Source: a virus
DNA: 51,757 nucleotides
Virus record (IMG/VR): IMGVR_UViG_3300036717_000008
Span: 1-51,757 of that record
Reading direction: 5' to 3' (one strand)
The notes under the pieces were generated by a model, which saw only the letters and a program-made list of their open reading frames with translations, was not told the origin of the DNA and ran no database searches. The position numbers and the translations under genes were made by a program. This document shows, piece by piece, positions 25,475-34,357 of the stretch (the first letter of the stretch is position 1; each line of letters starts with the position of its first letter).

Positions 25475-26368
25475 TTAGATCTTTTTCAACACACTGTATC
25501 GTTTAATTATTTGTTCGAGTGACCTAACATTAAGTTCAAGTTTAAACTCGGAAGACATAATCATATCTCGGAAGGATCCATTCAATAGTTCAGCTACATC
25601 TTTTTCTTTATGGAGGATCTTCCCAATCTCTTGCATGATGTCTGGTATATCACATCTTCTCTCTCTCAAAGGTTTGATCTTAAGAACAAAGGTTGATATA
25701 CGAGCGTAAAGATCAAGCCTAAACAACTTATCATTAACCATCTCCATTAAGTTACGATGTGTAGCACATACTATTCTACAGCTAATCTCAACCTCTTCTG
25801 TACCACCAACAGGACGTATGTATCGTTTACCATCTATTGGCTGTAATGCATTTAATAGCTTAGCTTGAATCTCAAGTGGCAAATCACCAACCTCATCAAG
25901 AAACAATACTCCACCTTTAGCAACTTCCATCATCCCTTTCTTGTCAGTCATTGCACCAGTAAATGATCCTTTCTTATGTCCAAATAGCTCTGATTCAATC
26001 AATTCTTTTGGCATTGCAGCACAGTTGATACGACAGAATTTAGCATCTCGATCACCAATCATGGCGCGAGCTATCAACTCTTTACCAGTACCAGTCTCAC
26101 CTAAGATTAAGACTTCATCGTCAATCATTGATAACTTACGAGCATCATCTTTTAAAGCTACAGTATCAGAGTCTATTGATATGAATTTATTGAGCCATGT
26201 CTCACATCCAGGAGTTGTGTTTAACAGGACAGGTTTGTCATCACGAATCTCAATTTTATAAGGTAACTTAAATGCAGCAATGTGCATCTTAGCACCATCA
26301 ATTAGATTATTCTGCAACATCAAGTTCAGAATATCTACCGGATCACTTTGTTGTGGATTGTTGGACAT
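25475..26368 (-). CDS. Sigma-54-dependent transcription activator, AAA+ domain only
   Basis: A 297-aa bacterial enhancer-binding-protein core. Walker A GETGTGKE (residues 90-97), sigma-54 contact loop GSFTGA (134-139), Walker B VLFLDEVGDLP (154-164), sensor I RIVCATHRNL (198-207), arginine-finger region FRLDLYARIS (216-225), sensor II LNVRSLEQ (279-286). The family remodels the RNA polymerase-sigma-54 closed complex by ATP hydrolysis. The first 80 residues are not a receiver domain, and the protein stops right after sensor II, so the usual C-terminal Fis-type HTH is missing. With at least eight sigma-54-like promoters in the genome, it is the probable phage switch protein. Confidence 0.85.
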   Translation of the reverse strand: MSNNPQQSDPVDILNLMLQNNLIDGAKMHIAAFKLPYKIEIRDDKPVLLNTTPGCETWLNKFISIDSDTVALKDDARKLSMIDDEVLILGETGTGKELIARAMIGDRDAKFCRINCAAMPKELIESELFGHKKGSFTGAMTDKKGMMEVAKGGVLFLDEVGDLPLEIQAKLLNALQPIDGKRYIRPVGGTEEVEISCRIVCATHRNLMEMVNDKLFRLDLYARISTFVLKIKPLRERRCDIPDIMQEIGKILHKEKDVAELLNGSFRDMIMSSEFKLELNVRSLEQIIKRYSVLKKI

Positions 26369-26369
26369 A

Positions 26370-26555
26370 TTATTTCTTTTTAGTTATAATCATGGCAAAC
26401 ATATAACCAAGCATACCCACTAGCATTAGTGGCCATAGAAAAGCCATGATAATACACATAGTTGTATTATCAGTTTTGGGCTCTATTTTTTCGTTGTGAA
26501 TAAAAATCCCAAACCAAAATGGGATTAATACAATATACAACAATATAATATTCAT
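26370..26555 (-). CDS. Small two-span membrane protein
   Basis: A 61-aa protein with hydrophobic segments at residues 2-19 (IILLYIVLIPFWFGIFI) and 33-55 (MCIIMAFLWPLMLVGMLGY), a charged loop between and a KKK end. The stop lies one base from the activator gene; the start overlaps the upstream gene stop. Function unknown. Confidence 0.5.
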   Translation of the reverse strand: MNIILLYIVLIPFWFGIFIHNEKIEPKTDNTTMCIIMAFLWPLMLVGMLGYMFAMIITKKK

Positions 26556-26899
26556 TTCTTTTTTCCTTTTTTATTAAAGACTCGTTCGTTCCACGCTTTC
26601 CATAATGACATTGCTTTATCACCTGTGTAGGTTAGTCTGTGATTAGCTGTCACTTGGAAAGTTACACAAGGTATCCAGGTATCAAGAAGTCGTTTACGGC
26701 TAGCCTCTTCAAGCATAGTTACAGGAGTAAGACTGCTTAATCCTGACATAAAAGCAGGAGCATCACAATCAAACTCATGACCATGAACTGTTGGGAATTT
26801 TGGTTTGAAAGCTCGTTTGTAATTACCACATGTAGTTACCCAACTATGCCATGCGTATTGACATTTACTTAAATCTACCACTATTCTATTATTTTTCAT
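26552..26899 (-). CDS. Hypothetical protein
   Basis: A 115-aa protein with scattered Cys and His residues (CQYAWHSWVTTCGNYKR, HGHEFDCDAP) and a basic C-terminus (NKKGKKK). The spacing is not that of a standard zinc finger. It overlaps the membrane protein start by four bases. No family is recognised. Confidence 0.5.
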   Translation of the reverse strand: MKNNRIVVDLSKCQYAWHSWVTTCGNYKRAFKPKFPTVHGHEFDCDAPAFMSGLSSLTPVTMLEEASRKRLLDTWIPCVTFQVTANHRLTYTGDKAMSLWKAWNERVFNKKGKKK

Positions 26900-26906
26900 A
26901 TCACGA

Positions 26907-27092
26907 TTATGCCATAATTACGCCACAATTAATCCAGGTTCGGATAATTGTATCATAACTTACACTAGAGCCATCAATCTCATCTTGACTTCGTACATGC
27001 ATTATAGTATCACCCTGCCAAAAGACAAAACCTTTATCAGTGCAGACAACACTATAAATTGGTTTAGTTTTATTTAACTTTTTCTTTTTCAT
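26907..27092 (-). CDS. Small basic hypothetical protein
   Basis: 61 aa from the ATG at 27092, just after the upstream stop, opening MKKKKLNKTKP, then beta-rich (IYSVVCTDKGFVFWQGDTIM). The longer frame from 27107 overlaps the preceding gene. Function unknown. Confidence 0.45.
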   Translation of the reverse strand: MKKKKLNKTKPIYSVVCTDKGFVFWQGDTIMHVRSQDEIDGSSVSYDTIIRTWINCGVIMA

Positions 27093-27094
27093 AA

Positions 27095-27328
27095 TTAATC
27101 TCCACATTCTTCTTTAGCTTGTTGAATAGCCTCTTCCTCCTCACCCTTTGTTAACTCAAAATCCTTTTCAAGCAAAGGCTGTGGCTTAGTTGATAGTATC
27201 TCCCAAGATTCAGGATCATCAGGTTCCTCAGGTGCACCATACTTATCTCTGTGTCCTTTCATTCCCCTGTGATACTCTAATGTAACCTCAACCTCAATCT
27301 CACGGGTTACTACTAATGTTATTGTCAT
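27095..27328 (-). CDS. Small acidic hypothetical protein
   Basis: A 77-aa protein: beta strand start (MTITLVVTREIEVEVTLEYH) and acidic helical end (LTKGEEEEAIQQAKEECGD). It overlaps the ligase stop by four bases, suggesting coupling. No family is recognised. Confidence 0.5.
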   Translation of the reverse strand: MTITLVVTREIEVEVTLEYHRGMKGHRDKYGAPEEPDDPESWEILSTKPQPLLEKDFELTKGEEEEAIQQAKEECGD

Positions 27329-28266
27329 ATATCAATTCCATTTCTAAACCCCATAAATATAGGGTGTCGTAGTTTATCTTTTTGACCAACAGGTTTATAT
27401 TTACCAACAATGAATTTACCAAGATACTTATCTTGATTCATCCAAATTCTTTTCCTTAATTGATTTGTCAATCCTACACCTGTCCCAACATTGACAGTGT
27501 ATCCATCAGGATGTTGACATATAAAGGCTCCTAATGTATTCTTAGGAATCATATTATCCTGATGACTACTTCTATCCATAGCACCAAGGGCATTATGATT
27601 AGTAGGATTAACATTCTCCATCTGCTCCTCAAATCCTATAATCAATAATTCAGTTCGCAAGTATCTGGCAAACTTAACTAATATCTGTTCCTTTAAAGTT
27701 GACCTGTTATCTACAGTTCCTTTCTGGATATATAAACCATTAGGGTCACGAAAACAAATACCCTCTCCACCCAAATCTTCTATTGTTCGTAACTCCAAGA
27801 ATAAAGAATTAGCATTAGAACAAACATGTGGAAAGGAAAATTTAAATGGTGGTATAGACCAACATCTAAGATCTTTATCTATGGATCTCATGCGCTGTTC
27901 ATAAGTCATCCTCTCAAGATTAAAGTTATCAAGCACACGAAATTGAATAAGATCTGAATCCTTATGTTCACGGCTCATTACAATAGACTCAATCTCAGAA
28001 TAACTAAAAGATCGGTTATACAACTCCATATCATATCCACCCGGTAGAAGCATTGATCTGTCACGAATTGATCTGTTAGGAATAGGCTTTAGACGCTTAG
28101 ATAACAATGTACCATTAGCACGAATAGCCCTTATACCATCAAGTTTTACAGAGCATAGTACAGGGTATCTTAGACGGGACATTGCTTCTAGAATGTTATC
28201 ATCAGTATGTTCCACATTTGGTGGTAACAATGATGCTGCTGACATTGGACAGAATTTTCTTTTCAT
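27325..28266 (-). CDS. ATP-dependent DNA ligase
   Basis: A 313-aa protein with nucleotidyltransferase motif I SVKLDGIRAI (Lys41 is adenylated), motif III GYDMELYN, motif IV GEGICFRDPNG, and motif V VKFARYLRTELLIIGF, followed by an OB-fold region. Length and motif set match small phage ligases of the T7/Chlorella virus type. It seals nicks during phage replication and repair and lies between the helicase and the activator gene. Confidence 0.85.
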   Translation of the reverse strand: MKRKFCPMSAASLLPPNVEHTDDNILEAMSRLRYPVLCSVKLDGIRAIRANGTLLSKRLKPIPNRSIRDRSMLLPGGYDMELYNRSFSYSEIESIVMSREHKDSDLIQFRVLDNFNLERMTYEQRMRSIDKDLRCWSIPPFKFSFPHVCSNANSLFLELRTIEDLGGEGICFRDPNGLYIQKGTVDNRSTLKEQILVKFARYLRTELLIIGFEEQMENVNPTNHNALGAMDRSSHQDNMIPKNTLGAFICQHPDGYTVNVGTGVGLTNQLRKRIWMNQDKYLGKFIVGKYKPVGQKDKLRHPIFMGFRNGIDI

Positions 28267-28269
28267 AAA

Positions 28270-28419
28270 TTAAAAATAGCTTAAACACCAGTTATGATTA
28301 AATATACTAATTGTCAAATGATAATGTGTACCATTTCTTACAAAGATAATTTGCCAACATACAAATTTATCAGGGCTAGGTTTTACTTTGTAATGTACAC
28401 AACAAAATTTTCTTTTCAT
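28270..28419 (-). CDS. Small hypothetical protein sharing the ligase leader
   Basis: 49 aa from the ATG at 28419, five bases after the helicase stop. It begins MKRKFCCVHYK, and the next gene, the ligase, begins MKRKFCPM; the DNA around both starts is nearly the same, so one start region may be a duplicate of the other. Function unknown. Confidence 0.45.
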   Translation of the reverse strand: MKRKFCCVHYKVKPSPDKFVCWQIIFVRNGTHYHLTISIFNHNWCLSYF

Positions 28420-28423
28420 AATT

Positions 28424-30739
28424 TTATTCATCATCTTCTTCTGTATTTCCATCTCCTAAATCAGTAGGAGCTTCATCAGTTTCATCTTTCTCCCATTCCT
28501 TAATCATCTGCTCTACAACCTCTTTTCTATTCTCGTACTTCTCGATAAGTCCATACCAATTCTCACCAGGAGATCGTACTACTTTAGTAAGACATCGCAA
28601 TCTGTGCATAACAACACTAGATTGCTCTTCCTCAACTGTACCTTTAAAGAACAGAAATTCTTGTAAAGTGTTAGATAAGGAATTAAGCCTACCAGCACGA
28701 GCTGATCCTTGAACTAAATCAATACCACTCCAACATGGACCGATAGTAACTTTTCTAGGTCTAGTCCACACATACTTAATGTCCTCCTCATAAGCATAAC
28801 CAGACTCTTTATGTCTAACTTTCCCTGGCTCAACTTTATCTTTAGGATTCTTATGAGTTTGATTCCATTTATCAATCATCTCTTTCCACTCTTTAAACCC
28901 TTCAACACTTTCGTTCCATCTAGTACAAAGTTCATCAGTATGATGTAATGATAACCCTACACCACCAGCTTTGTAAGTGTAGATACAATATAAAGATTGT
29001 CCAGATTGAAACTTATCAATCTCACGCTGACGTTCCTCTTTGTTCTGATTACCCAATCTATACTCTTTAGGTATGTCTTCAAGATTTCTATCTTGTACAT
29101 CATCAAGCATCATATCTTCAAGAGTTACACCCGCAGCATCAAAAATATCCTTATTAGCCATTACCTGTTTCTTAAGTTTCTGTTTAACAGATAATTGTGT
29201 TTGTCCACCGCCCCAAATTAAAGAGATATTATCACGACTAATGCCATAGTCCTCAATTAGAATTCTAACTACAGCAATGATAGTTTGTTTATTCTTAGCT
29301 GCCAGCGCAGCAGCATAACCCTCTTTAACATCATGAACCATCTGTGCAGCAAAGATGTACCGTTTTGAGTACTCTGCTGCCATTAGTAACTGACCTAACT
29401 CAATCATTGCTAAAAAGGCAGGATTGTCTGTTACCTGCTCCTTTAATTTTGCTTTACGGGCTAAGTATCTTTCCCATGCAGAATTAAACTCTTTACGAGC
29501 ATCATATTTAGCATTAGCGGGAGGGAAATCCATAACCCTCACAGAGTTTATGGCATTAAACTGCCACCTAACACCCTTAACCCTGACGATATAATCATCA
29601 AGATCATCCATCAATCTATCTACTGCTGTAGCATTATAGTCTTCAGGATCACAGTTCTCACCACAAATTGCTTTAGCATAAGTTGGCCACATTGCACTGG
29701 TTAATCTGGCACCAGGAATTCCAACAGTAGTACTAATATCTTTACGAGTAGCACATGCAAATGCTTTAAAATCTGCTACTCGTTGACCAGGTGTTGCAGA
29801 GATAAAGATAACAGTTGTGTTATCAGGAATGTCAATATACGACATTATGATTTTACTTTGTGTACTATCAGGATTTTTAACAGATTGACACTCATCAAGT
29901 AGTAACACACAAGGATTAATCATTGATTTCCATTGCCAATTAGTAACCTCTTCACCCTTTTCAATGGTATTAATTTCCTCAATCCATATTTGTCCTGCTC
30001 TAGTGTGCAACTTCTCAATATTTATAACCTCAGTCTCAGTGATAGGATCAATACCAAATTTGCTCTTTAGTACTCTCTTAGTTTGCTCTACAACAGAGTT
30101 ACGAGTAATGGCTATATAAGGCATATGACCCCATGTCTTACCCTTATGGAAATTCATGTCCTTAAGTCGTCTATCAACAGCACCCTGAATGAAAGTCTTG
30201 CCGCTGCCCGGGGCTGCTATCAGCATTACAGCACGATAACGCTTTACTACTAACTTATCTAGCATTTCTGCTGCACTTTTCTTTTGGAAATAATAGAGGT
30301 TTGCTTTCTCTTTTTCGGAGGGGACCAAGCCATAATCTGAGTCAATATTTTCTTTTGGCTTTTCTGGTTGATTGTCACGAACAATAGATAGCTTTTCCAA
30401 AACGGGTTCTGTAACCACACTATTGTTACCTTGTTTATAATTGACATTATCCCTATTCTCATCTTTAACAGTTTCAACTCTTGTGGCATTATCATTTGCT
30501 TCTCCTAGTTGTTTGTTTAGATTATCTTTTAAAGCAGTACAGAATGATTTGACATCATCAATAGTAACCTTTATATCACAGTTAGGTTGGCTATTAATCC
30601 ATGTGCTGTCATACCCTACCGTGGTATAAACATCTCGCCACGTTGAGATAGACTTTATACTAAAATAGCTAATCAACTTATTACATATAGCTTGTACAGC
30701 TAGACGTTGACGCTTGTCATTCTTTTCTTTTGGTGTCAT
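28424..30739 (-). CDS. SF2 (SNF2/DEAD-like) helicase
   Basis: A 771-aa protein. Motif I LIAAPGSGKT (residues 173-182), motif II LLLDECQSVKNP (279-290), motif III FISATPG (312-318), and motif VI GIDLVQGSARAGRLN in the C-terminal half. The DECQ box and the QGSARAGR arginine motif are those of SF2 helicases close to SNF2/UvsW types. The first 140 residues are a variable charged domain. A role in replication fork remodelling or transcript displacement is likely. It starts 18 bases downstream of a structured RNA element. Confidence 0.8.
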   Translation of the reverse strand: MTPKEKNDKRQRLAVQAICNKLISYFSIKSISTWRDVYTTVGYDSTWINSQPNCDIKVTIDDVKSFCTALKDNLNKQLGEANDNATRVETVKDENRDNVNYKQGNNSVVTEPVLEKLSIVRDNQPEKPKENIDSDYGLVPSEKEKANLYYFQKKSAAEMLDKLVVKRYRAVMLIAAPGSGKTFIQGAVDRRLKDMNFHKGKTWGHMPYIAITRNSVVEQTKRVLKSKFGIDPITETEVINIEKLHTRAGQIWIEEINTIEKGEEVTNWQWKSMINPCVLLLDECQSVKNPDSTQSKIIMSYIDIPDNTTVIFISATPGQRVADFKAFACATRKDISTTVGIPGARLTSAMWPTYAKAICGENCDPEDYNATAVDRLMDDLDDYIVRVKGVRWQFNAINSVRVMDFPPANAKYDARKEFNSAWERYLARKAKLKEQVTDNPAFLAMIELGQLLMAAEYSKRYIFAAQMVHDVKEGYAAALAAKNKQTIIAVVRILIEDYGISRDNISLIWGGGQTQLSVKQKLKKQVMANKDIFDAAGVTLEDMMLDDVQDRNLEDIPKEYRLGNQNKEERQREIDKFQSGQSLYCIYTYKAGGVGLSLHHTDELCTRWNESVEGFKEWKEMIDKWNQTHKNPKDKVEPGKVRHKESGYAYEEDIKYVWTRPRKVTIGPCWSGIDLVQGSARAGRLNSLSNTLQEFLFFKGTVEEEQSSVVMHRLRCLTKVVRSPGENWYGLIEKYENRKEVVEQMIKEWEKDETDEAPTDLGDGNTEEDDE

Positions 30740-30757
30740 ATTAATAAAAGTGAAACC

Positions 30758-30871
30758 CTCACTACCAAGGCCATTTGTGGAAGATTTGTCGGCCTGATAC
30801 TACCTGCAATACAATACGAATCCCATTACGCATTGATGCATTTGGGGTAATTCATTAGGTAAGGTAGTGAG
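30758..30871 (-). ncRNA. Three-way-junction RNA element in the helicase leader
   Basis: Closing stem CTCACTACC/GGTAGTGAG (30758-30766 with 30863-30871, 9 bp perfect). Inside are two arms: AGGCC/GGCCT with an 18-nt loop, and a longer arm closed by TACCT/AGGTA that contains GAAT..CCC/GGGATTC. It fills nearly the whole gap between the 91-aa gene and the helicase. The form is that of a riboswitch-like or processing element, but I recognise no known class. Confidence 0.55.
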
Positions 30872-30885
30872 AGATGTTGGTGAGA

Positions 30886-31161
30886 TTATTCGTCTGTTTT
30901 AATGAAAGTCGTGAAGGGCCAAACAGGATTATTTTCTGATAAATTTTCTTGCAAGGCTTTCATAGCTCCTTTTTCTATTTCAGGTGTTTGATTTGGATTT
31001 AGATTAAGAACCAGATTTTCTAATTGTTCAGACATAGATACCATAGCTAATGAGATGTATGCTAATCCTTTGACATCACTAGCTCGATTAATATCTATAT
31101 CAAGATCAGTGTTTAAGGTAAACGTGCTTGAATTTGAATTAAAGTCTATTGTTAATTTCAT
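30886..31161 (-). CDS. Hypothetical protein
   Basis: A 91-aa protein with a beta-hairpin start (MKLTIDFNSNSSTFTLNTDL) and a helical centre (SLAMVSMSEQLENLVLNL). It lies directly upstream of the structured element in the helicase leader. No family is recognised. Confidence 0.5.
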   Translation of the reverse strand: MKLTIDFNSNSSTFTLNTDLDIDINRASDVKGLAYISLAMVSMSEQLENLVLNLNPNQTPEIEKGAMKALQENLSENNPVWPFTTFIKTDE

Positions 31162-31162
31162 A

Positions 31163-31408
31163 TTACGGTTTGATGTGGTATTGTTTTAAAGCTTCACAAA
31201 TTAGTCGTTCAATAAATTCTGCCTCTTGATCTTCTGGAGAACATAGGTAATTTAAGACTCTAACTAAGCATTCATGCATCTTTTTGTTTTCTTTGTAGAG
31301 TTCATCCATCTCAATAGTCATGTTATAGATTCGAGCTTGAAGTCTCATTGTTTGATCATAAGGGGATGTGGTTCTTTGATTTAGCAAAATACCCTCTTCT
31401 TCACTCAT
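31163..31408 (-). CDS. Small coiled-coil hypothetical protein
   Basis: An 81-aa protein with a helical heptad-like core (QARIYNMTIEMDELYKENKK) and a second helix (EAEFIERLICEALKQY). It overlaps the upstream 149-aa gene by four bases. Function unknown. Confidence 0.5.
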   Translation of the reverse strand: MSEEEGILLNQRTTSPYDQTMRLQARIYNMTIEMDELYKENKKMHECLVRVLNYLCSPEDQEAEFIERLICEALKQYHIKP

Positions 31409-31854
31409 AACTCCTCCACACTTGTTATTAGTTTACGAACTCCCCAATACTCATGCACAACCGGCCAAGTTGTATCTATGTTATTTAACATCCTCATAGC
31501 CATCATAGATGCATGACTATAAGGTAAAGCTGGTGTCTTTCTAATCATTGCCTGTGCTATAAGCTTATGATTAGCTTCTCGAATCCAATGTTCAATGCGC
31601 CTTTTATCAGAGTATTCTTTACGTCGTCTCAAGATCTCTAAATCCTCATTCCAAGCTTTAAGATGCCACAATACACATACATCATTATCCCACACTACTT
31701 TATGTGTAGTTGAAGTCTTAAACAATTGCGCTAGTATTAGACCAGTCTTTGGTGGCACCTCACACTTAGCTGATCCATGCGGGGAACCATAATAGTCACC
31801 GAGAAGAATATAGAGAAGTTCTGAAAGAGGAATAGTTATGTTTTGGTCATTCAT
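31405..31854 (-). CDS. Hypothetical protein
   Basis: A 149-aa protein, helical, with RRRKEYSDKRRIEHWIREAN in the centre and several Trp and His residues. No domain is recognised. Its start is 26 bases below a structured intergenic element. Confidence 0.5.
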   Translation of the reverse strand: MNDQNITIPLSELLYILLGDYYGSPHGSAKCEVPPKTGLILAQLFKTSTTHKVVWDNDVCVLWHLKAWNEDLEILRRRKEYSDKRRIEHWIREANHKLIAQAMIRKTPALPYSHASMMAMRMLNNIDTTWPVVHEYWGVRKLITSVEEL

Positions 31855-31879
31855 AGTTGTGGACTATTCGGAAATTAAC

Positions 31880-31965
31880 ACATGACAATTAGTCGCATTA
31901 ACTATTGACCTGATTATCAGATCGCCTGATGCAACAGAAACAGGTAGCTTTTGTAACTGTCATGT
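31880..31965 (-). ncRNA. Structured intergenic element (closing stem with nested hairpins)
   Basis: ACATGACA (31880-31887) pairs with TGTCATGT (31958-31965); inside, ACCTG/CAGGT (31908-31912, 31941-31945) encloses hairpin ATCAG/CTGAT (31916-31920, 31926-31930). It lies in the 113-nt gap before the 149-aa gene. It repeats the stem-within-stem plan of the 30758 and 37154 elements without sequence identity. Confidence 0.45.
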
Positions 31966-31967
31966 AG

Positions 31968-32297
31968 TCAAATTCCTTTAAGCTTAAAGTCAGGAGTCAA
32001 TGCTTGAATAAATTCTTGCATATTCTCAAACACATAGCAATCCCAGCCTGGACAACGATCATTTATGGCATCCTGTACTGATGCATAAACTCCTAAATGG
32101 CCGCAAGGCTGATTCATGCTACGAAAAATAAATCCACCTCTATTATTTCCAATCTCCGGTTCATGTCGTAAAATATAAATTATTCTTCCATTGGTTAAAA
32201 TAAAAACCTTACCCAAGATATAGTCTTGGTTACAGATTTGTTTAACAGAAATTTGTGACACCTGCTCTTGATCAACTACTTTTTTCATATTTGTCAT
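31968..32297 (-). CDS. Hypothetical protein, paralogue of the 33.2 kb gene
   Basis: A 109-aa protein; its C-terminal half (YASVQDAINDRCPGWDCYVF, then FIQAL) aligns with the 99-aa protein at 33205 (TIQDAVTKAQDNFTIFQF, then LFKWL). The two look like an old tandem duplication flanking the 214-aa gene. An ATG three codons in is an equal start. Function unknown. Confidence 0.5.
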   Translation of the reverse strand: MTNMKKVVDQEQVSQISVKQICNQDYILGKVFILTNGRIIYILRHEPEIGNNRGGFIFRSMNQPCGHLGVYASVQDAINDRCPGWDCYVFENMQEFIQALTPDFKLKGI

Positions 32298-32316
32298 TTG
32301 GTTGTGGTTAACTAAG

Positions 32317-32394
32317 TAGAATCAATAATAATTTATTGATTCTAGTTAATTGACATACTCTACTGTGTATGTCAGACAGTGCTAGGGTCAATTA
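32317..32394 (-). promoter_or_regulatory. Two hairpins after the 214-aa gene
   Basis: TAGAATCAATAA/TTATTGATTCTA (32317-32328, 32333-32344) is a perfect 12-bp hairpin with a four-base loop. Next to it TAATTGAC/GTCAATTA (32347-32354, 32387-32394) encloses GACATAC/GTATGTC; the outer stem overlaps the stop codon of the 214-aa gene. The hairpins lack a clear T-run, so partial termination or RNA 3'-end protection is more likely than a strong terminator. Confidence 0.5.
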
Positions 32395-33036
32395 CTCAGG
32401 ACGAACAGTGTCCGTCTCAACCTCCTTAGACTTCTTGTTAATCCGCTCGTCATACTCAGCTTTACGCTGAGTCATGATAGCACCGAGCTTGGTGAATTTC
32501 TCACCAATAGCTTTGCGTTCCTCGTCAGTACGGGCTGCAATCATGTCAGTAACAAACTGAGTTTGAGCACTGGTATAAGTTGCAATTGCTTCATCCAACA
32601 GTTCCCGCAATTCAGAGATACGCAACTGAGCAACAGAGAAGTCTTGGATACTACGCAAGAACTTGTCCAGCTGAAACACACCCTTTTGTTCACCTGCGTC
32701 AGGAATAGCATCAAGATGTGCATCTTGTGCAAACCGTTTACAGAAGATGTTCAGAATGGTCTGAACCTTCTCTTTCGAGATGAACCTCAAACCATTAAGG
32801 AAGGTTTCATCTTGTTCAATGAGCTTACCATCTTCCACATTGATCTGTGGAGCTTGATAAACAATACCATCCCAATTGCCACGTTTACCCGCAAATGGTG
32901 TCAATGGAAGTTTAACTCCATTACGTTCCACGACATAAGGTTTGACCTTACTAAGGTCAGGAGCAACCTTTTCAGTGGTAACAGGAGGAGGCAATGGAAC
33001 AGTAGGAGCAGTATGTTGATGTTCGTGTTCAGACAT
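32392..33036 (-). CDS. Hypothetical protein directly behind a sigma-54-like promoter
   Basis: A 214-aa protein: a Pro-rich N-terminus (PTVPLPPPVTTEKVAPDLSK), a middle globular part, and a long charged helix at the C-terminus (ERKAIGEKFTKLGAIMTQRK). It is the first gene after the promoter at 33142-33159, is set off by hairpins at its 3' end, and has slightly more GC-rich codons, all consistent with a strongly expressed protein. No family is recognised. Confidence 0.55.
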   Translation of the reverse strand: MSEHEHQHTAPTVPLPPPVTTEKVAPDLSKVKPYVVERNGVKLPLTPFAGKRGNWDGIVYQAPQINVEDGKLIEQDETFLNGLRFISKEKVQTILNIFCKRFAQDAHLDAIPDAGEQKGVFQLDKFLRSIQDFSVAQLRISELRELLDEAIATYTSAQTQFVTDMIAARTDEERKAIGEKFTKLGAIMTQRKAEYDERINKKSKEVETDTVRPE

Positions 33037-33141
33037 ATTATGTTTTCTTTTTGTTTTGATTAACTATTTGTTATTCGTGGTTAATCGTTCACGTTTCCGT
33101 TAGTTGGAAATTGGAAATTGTGGATTGCAAGGAGATTGTAT

Positions 33142-33159
33142 AAGCAATTATCATGCCAA
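33142..33159 (-). promoter_or_regulatory. Sigma-54-type promoter
   Basis: Minus strand TTGGCATGATAATTGCTT with GG-N10-GC spacing, 106 bases upstream of the 214-aa gene start. It agrees at almost all positions with the promoters at 25396, 39652 and 37372. Confidence 0.75.
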
Positions 33160-33175
33160 CTATCAACAGCATGTA

Positions 33176-33187
33176 ATCGTTAACGAT
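33176..33187. promoter_or_regulatory. Palindrome ATCGTTAACGAT upstream of the promoter
   Basis: A perfect 12-bp palindrome centred 25 bp upstream of the GG of the promoter at 33142. It shares CGTTAACGATAA with the third box of the late enhancer array (39598-39609). Probable binding site of the same regulator. Confidence 0.45.
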
Positions 33188-33204
33188 AAATATATAGTGT
33201 TATA

Positions 33205-33504
33205 TTAATCCTCTGCAAGCCATTTAAATAGTTCCTTATAAGTATCAAATTGGAATATGGTAAAATTGTCTTGAGCTTTGGTAACAGCATCTTGTATAGT
33301 GACGCAATTTTCAAATCCACTAAAACGACTACCTTCGGTTAAATCTATGGCACAAAAGATTATAAATTTACCATTATGTGGTAAAGCAGAGACAAATCCC
33401 TTATCACTAGTGTATTTATGAATCACTCCATAATATTTGTCTGAACTAGCATTTAAAGGATTAATAGTTGGAATATGGACCTCGTTAATAACTTGTATTT
33501 TCAT
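33205..33504 (-). CDS. Hypothetical protein, paralogue of the 31.97 kb gene
   Basis: A 99-aa protein (MKIQVINEVHIPTINPLNAS...). It shares the xVxxQDAV...F..FE/D..xE..xxL ending with the 109-aa protein at 31968. Function unknown. Confidence 0.5.
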   Translation of the reverse strand: MKIQVINEVHIPTINPLNASSDKYYGVIHKYTSDKGFVSALPHNGKFIIFCAIDLTEGSRFSGFENCVTIQDAVTKAQDNFTIFQFDTYKELFKWLAED

Positions 33505-33505
33505 A

Positions 33506-33715
33506 TCACTTGTGTTTAATTATTACAGTTTGTTGTGTTTCATTACTGGAAGGAAATTGAATATCAATATGGTTAATTGATTGCTGTTGCTGAGAAGAAT
33601 GGCTTCGCGGAAGTCGGCTTCGCATAAGCTCTTTACATGCTCTTGGGATAATTCTCCATAGAATCGCCCAAACATCTTGTTCATTACGGATATAGCGGAT
33701 TGTTGATGGTTTCAT
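33506..33715 (-). CDS. Small basic hypothetical protein
   Basis: A 69-aa protein with an Arg/Trp-rich start (MKPSTIRYIRNEQDVWAILW) and a Gln/Ser-rich tail. A helix with RACKELMRSRLPR could bind nucleic acid, but no HTH pattern is clear. No family is recognised. Confidence 0.45.
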   Translation of the reverse strand: MKPSTIRYIRNEQDVWAILWRIIPRACKELMRSRLPRSHSSQQQQSINHIDIQFPSSNETQQTVIIKHK

Positions 33716-33733
33716 ATTAATTGTGTTTGGTTA

Positions 33734-34357
<624 letters not shown>

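Noticed and set aside
25475-26368. Generic AAA+ replication ATPase or clamp-loader
   Set aside because: The GSFTGA loop together with the FRLDLYARIS segment is specific to sigma-54 activators.
32563-33063. 166-codon plus-strand frame
   Set aside because: Antisense to the 214-aa gene, which has a promoter, a leader and hairpins at its end; the plus frame has a Cys/Phe-rich shadow composition.
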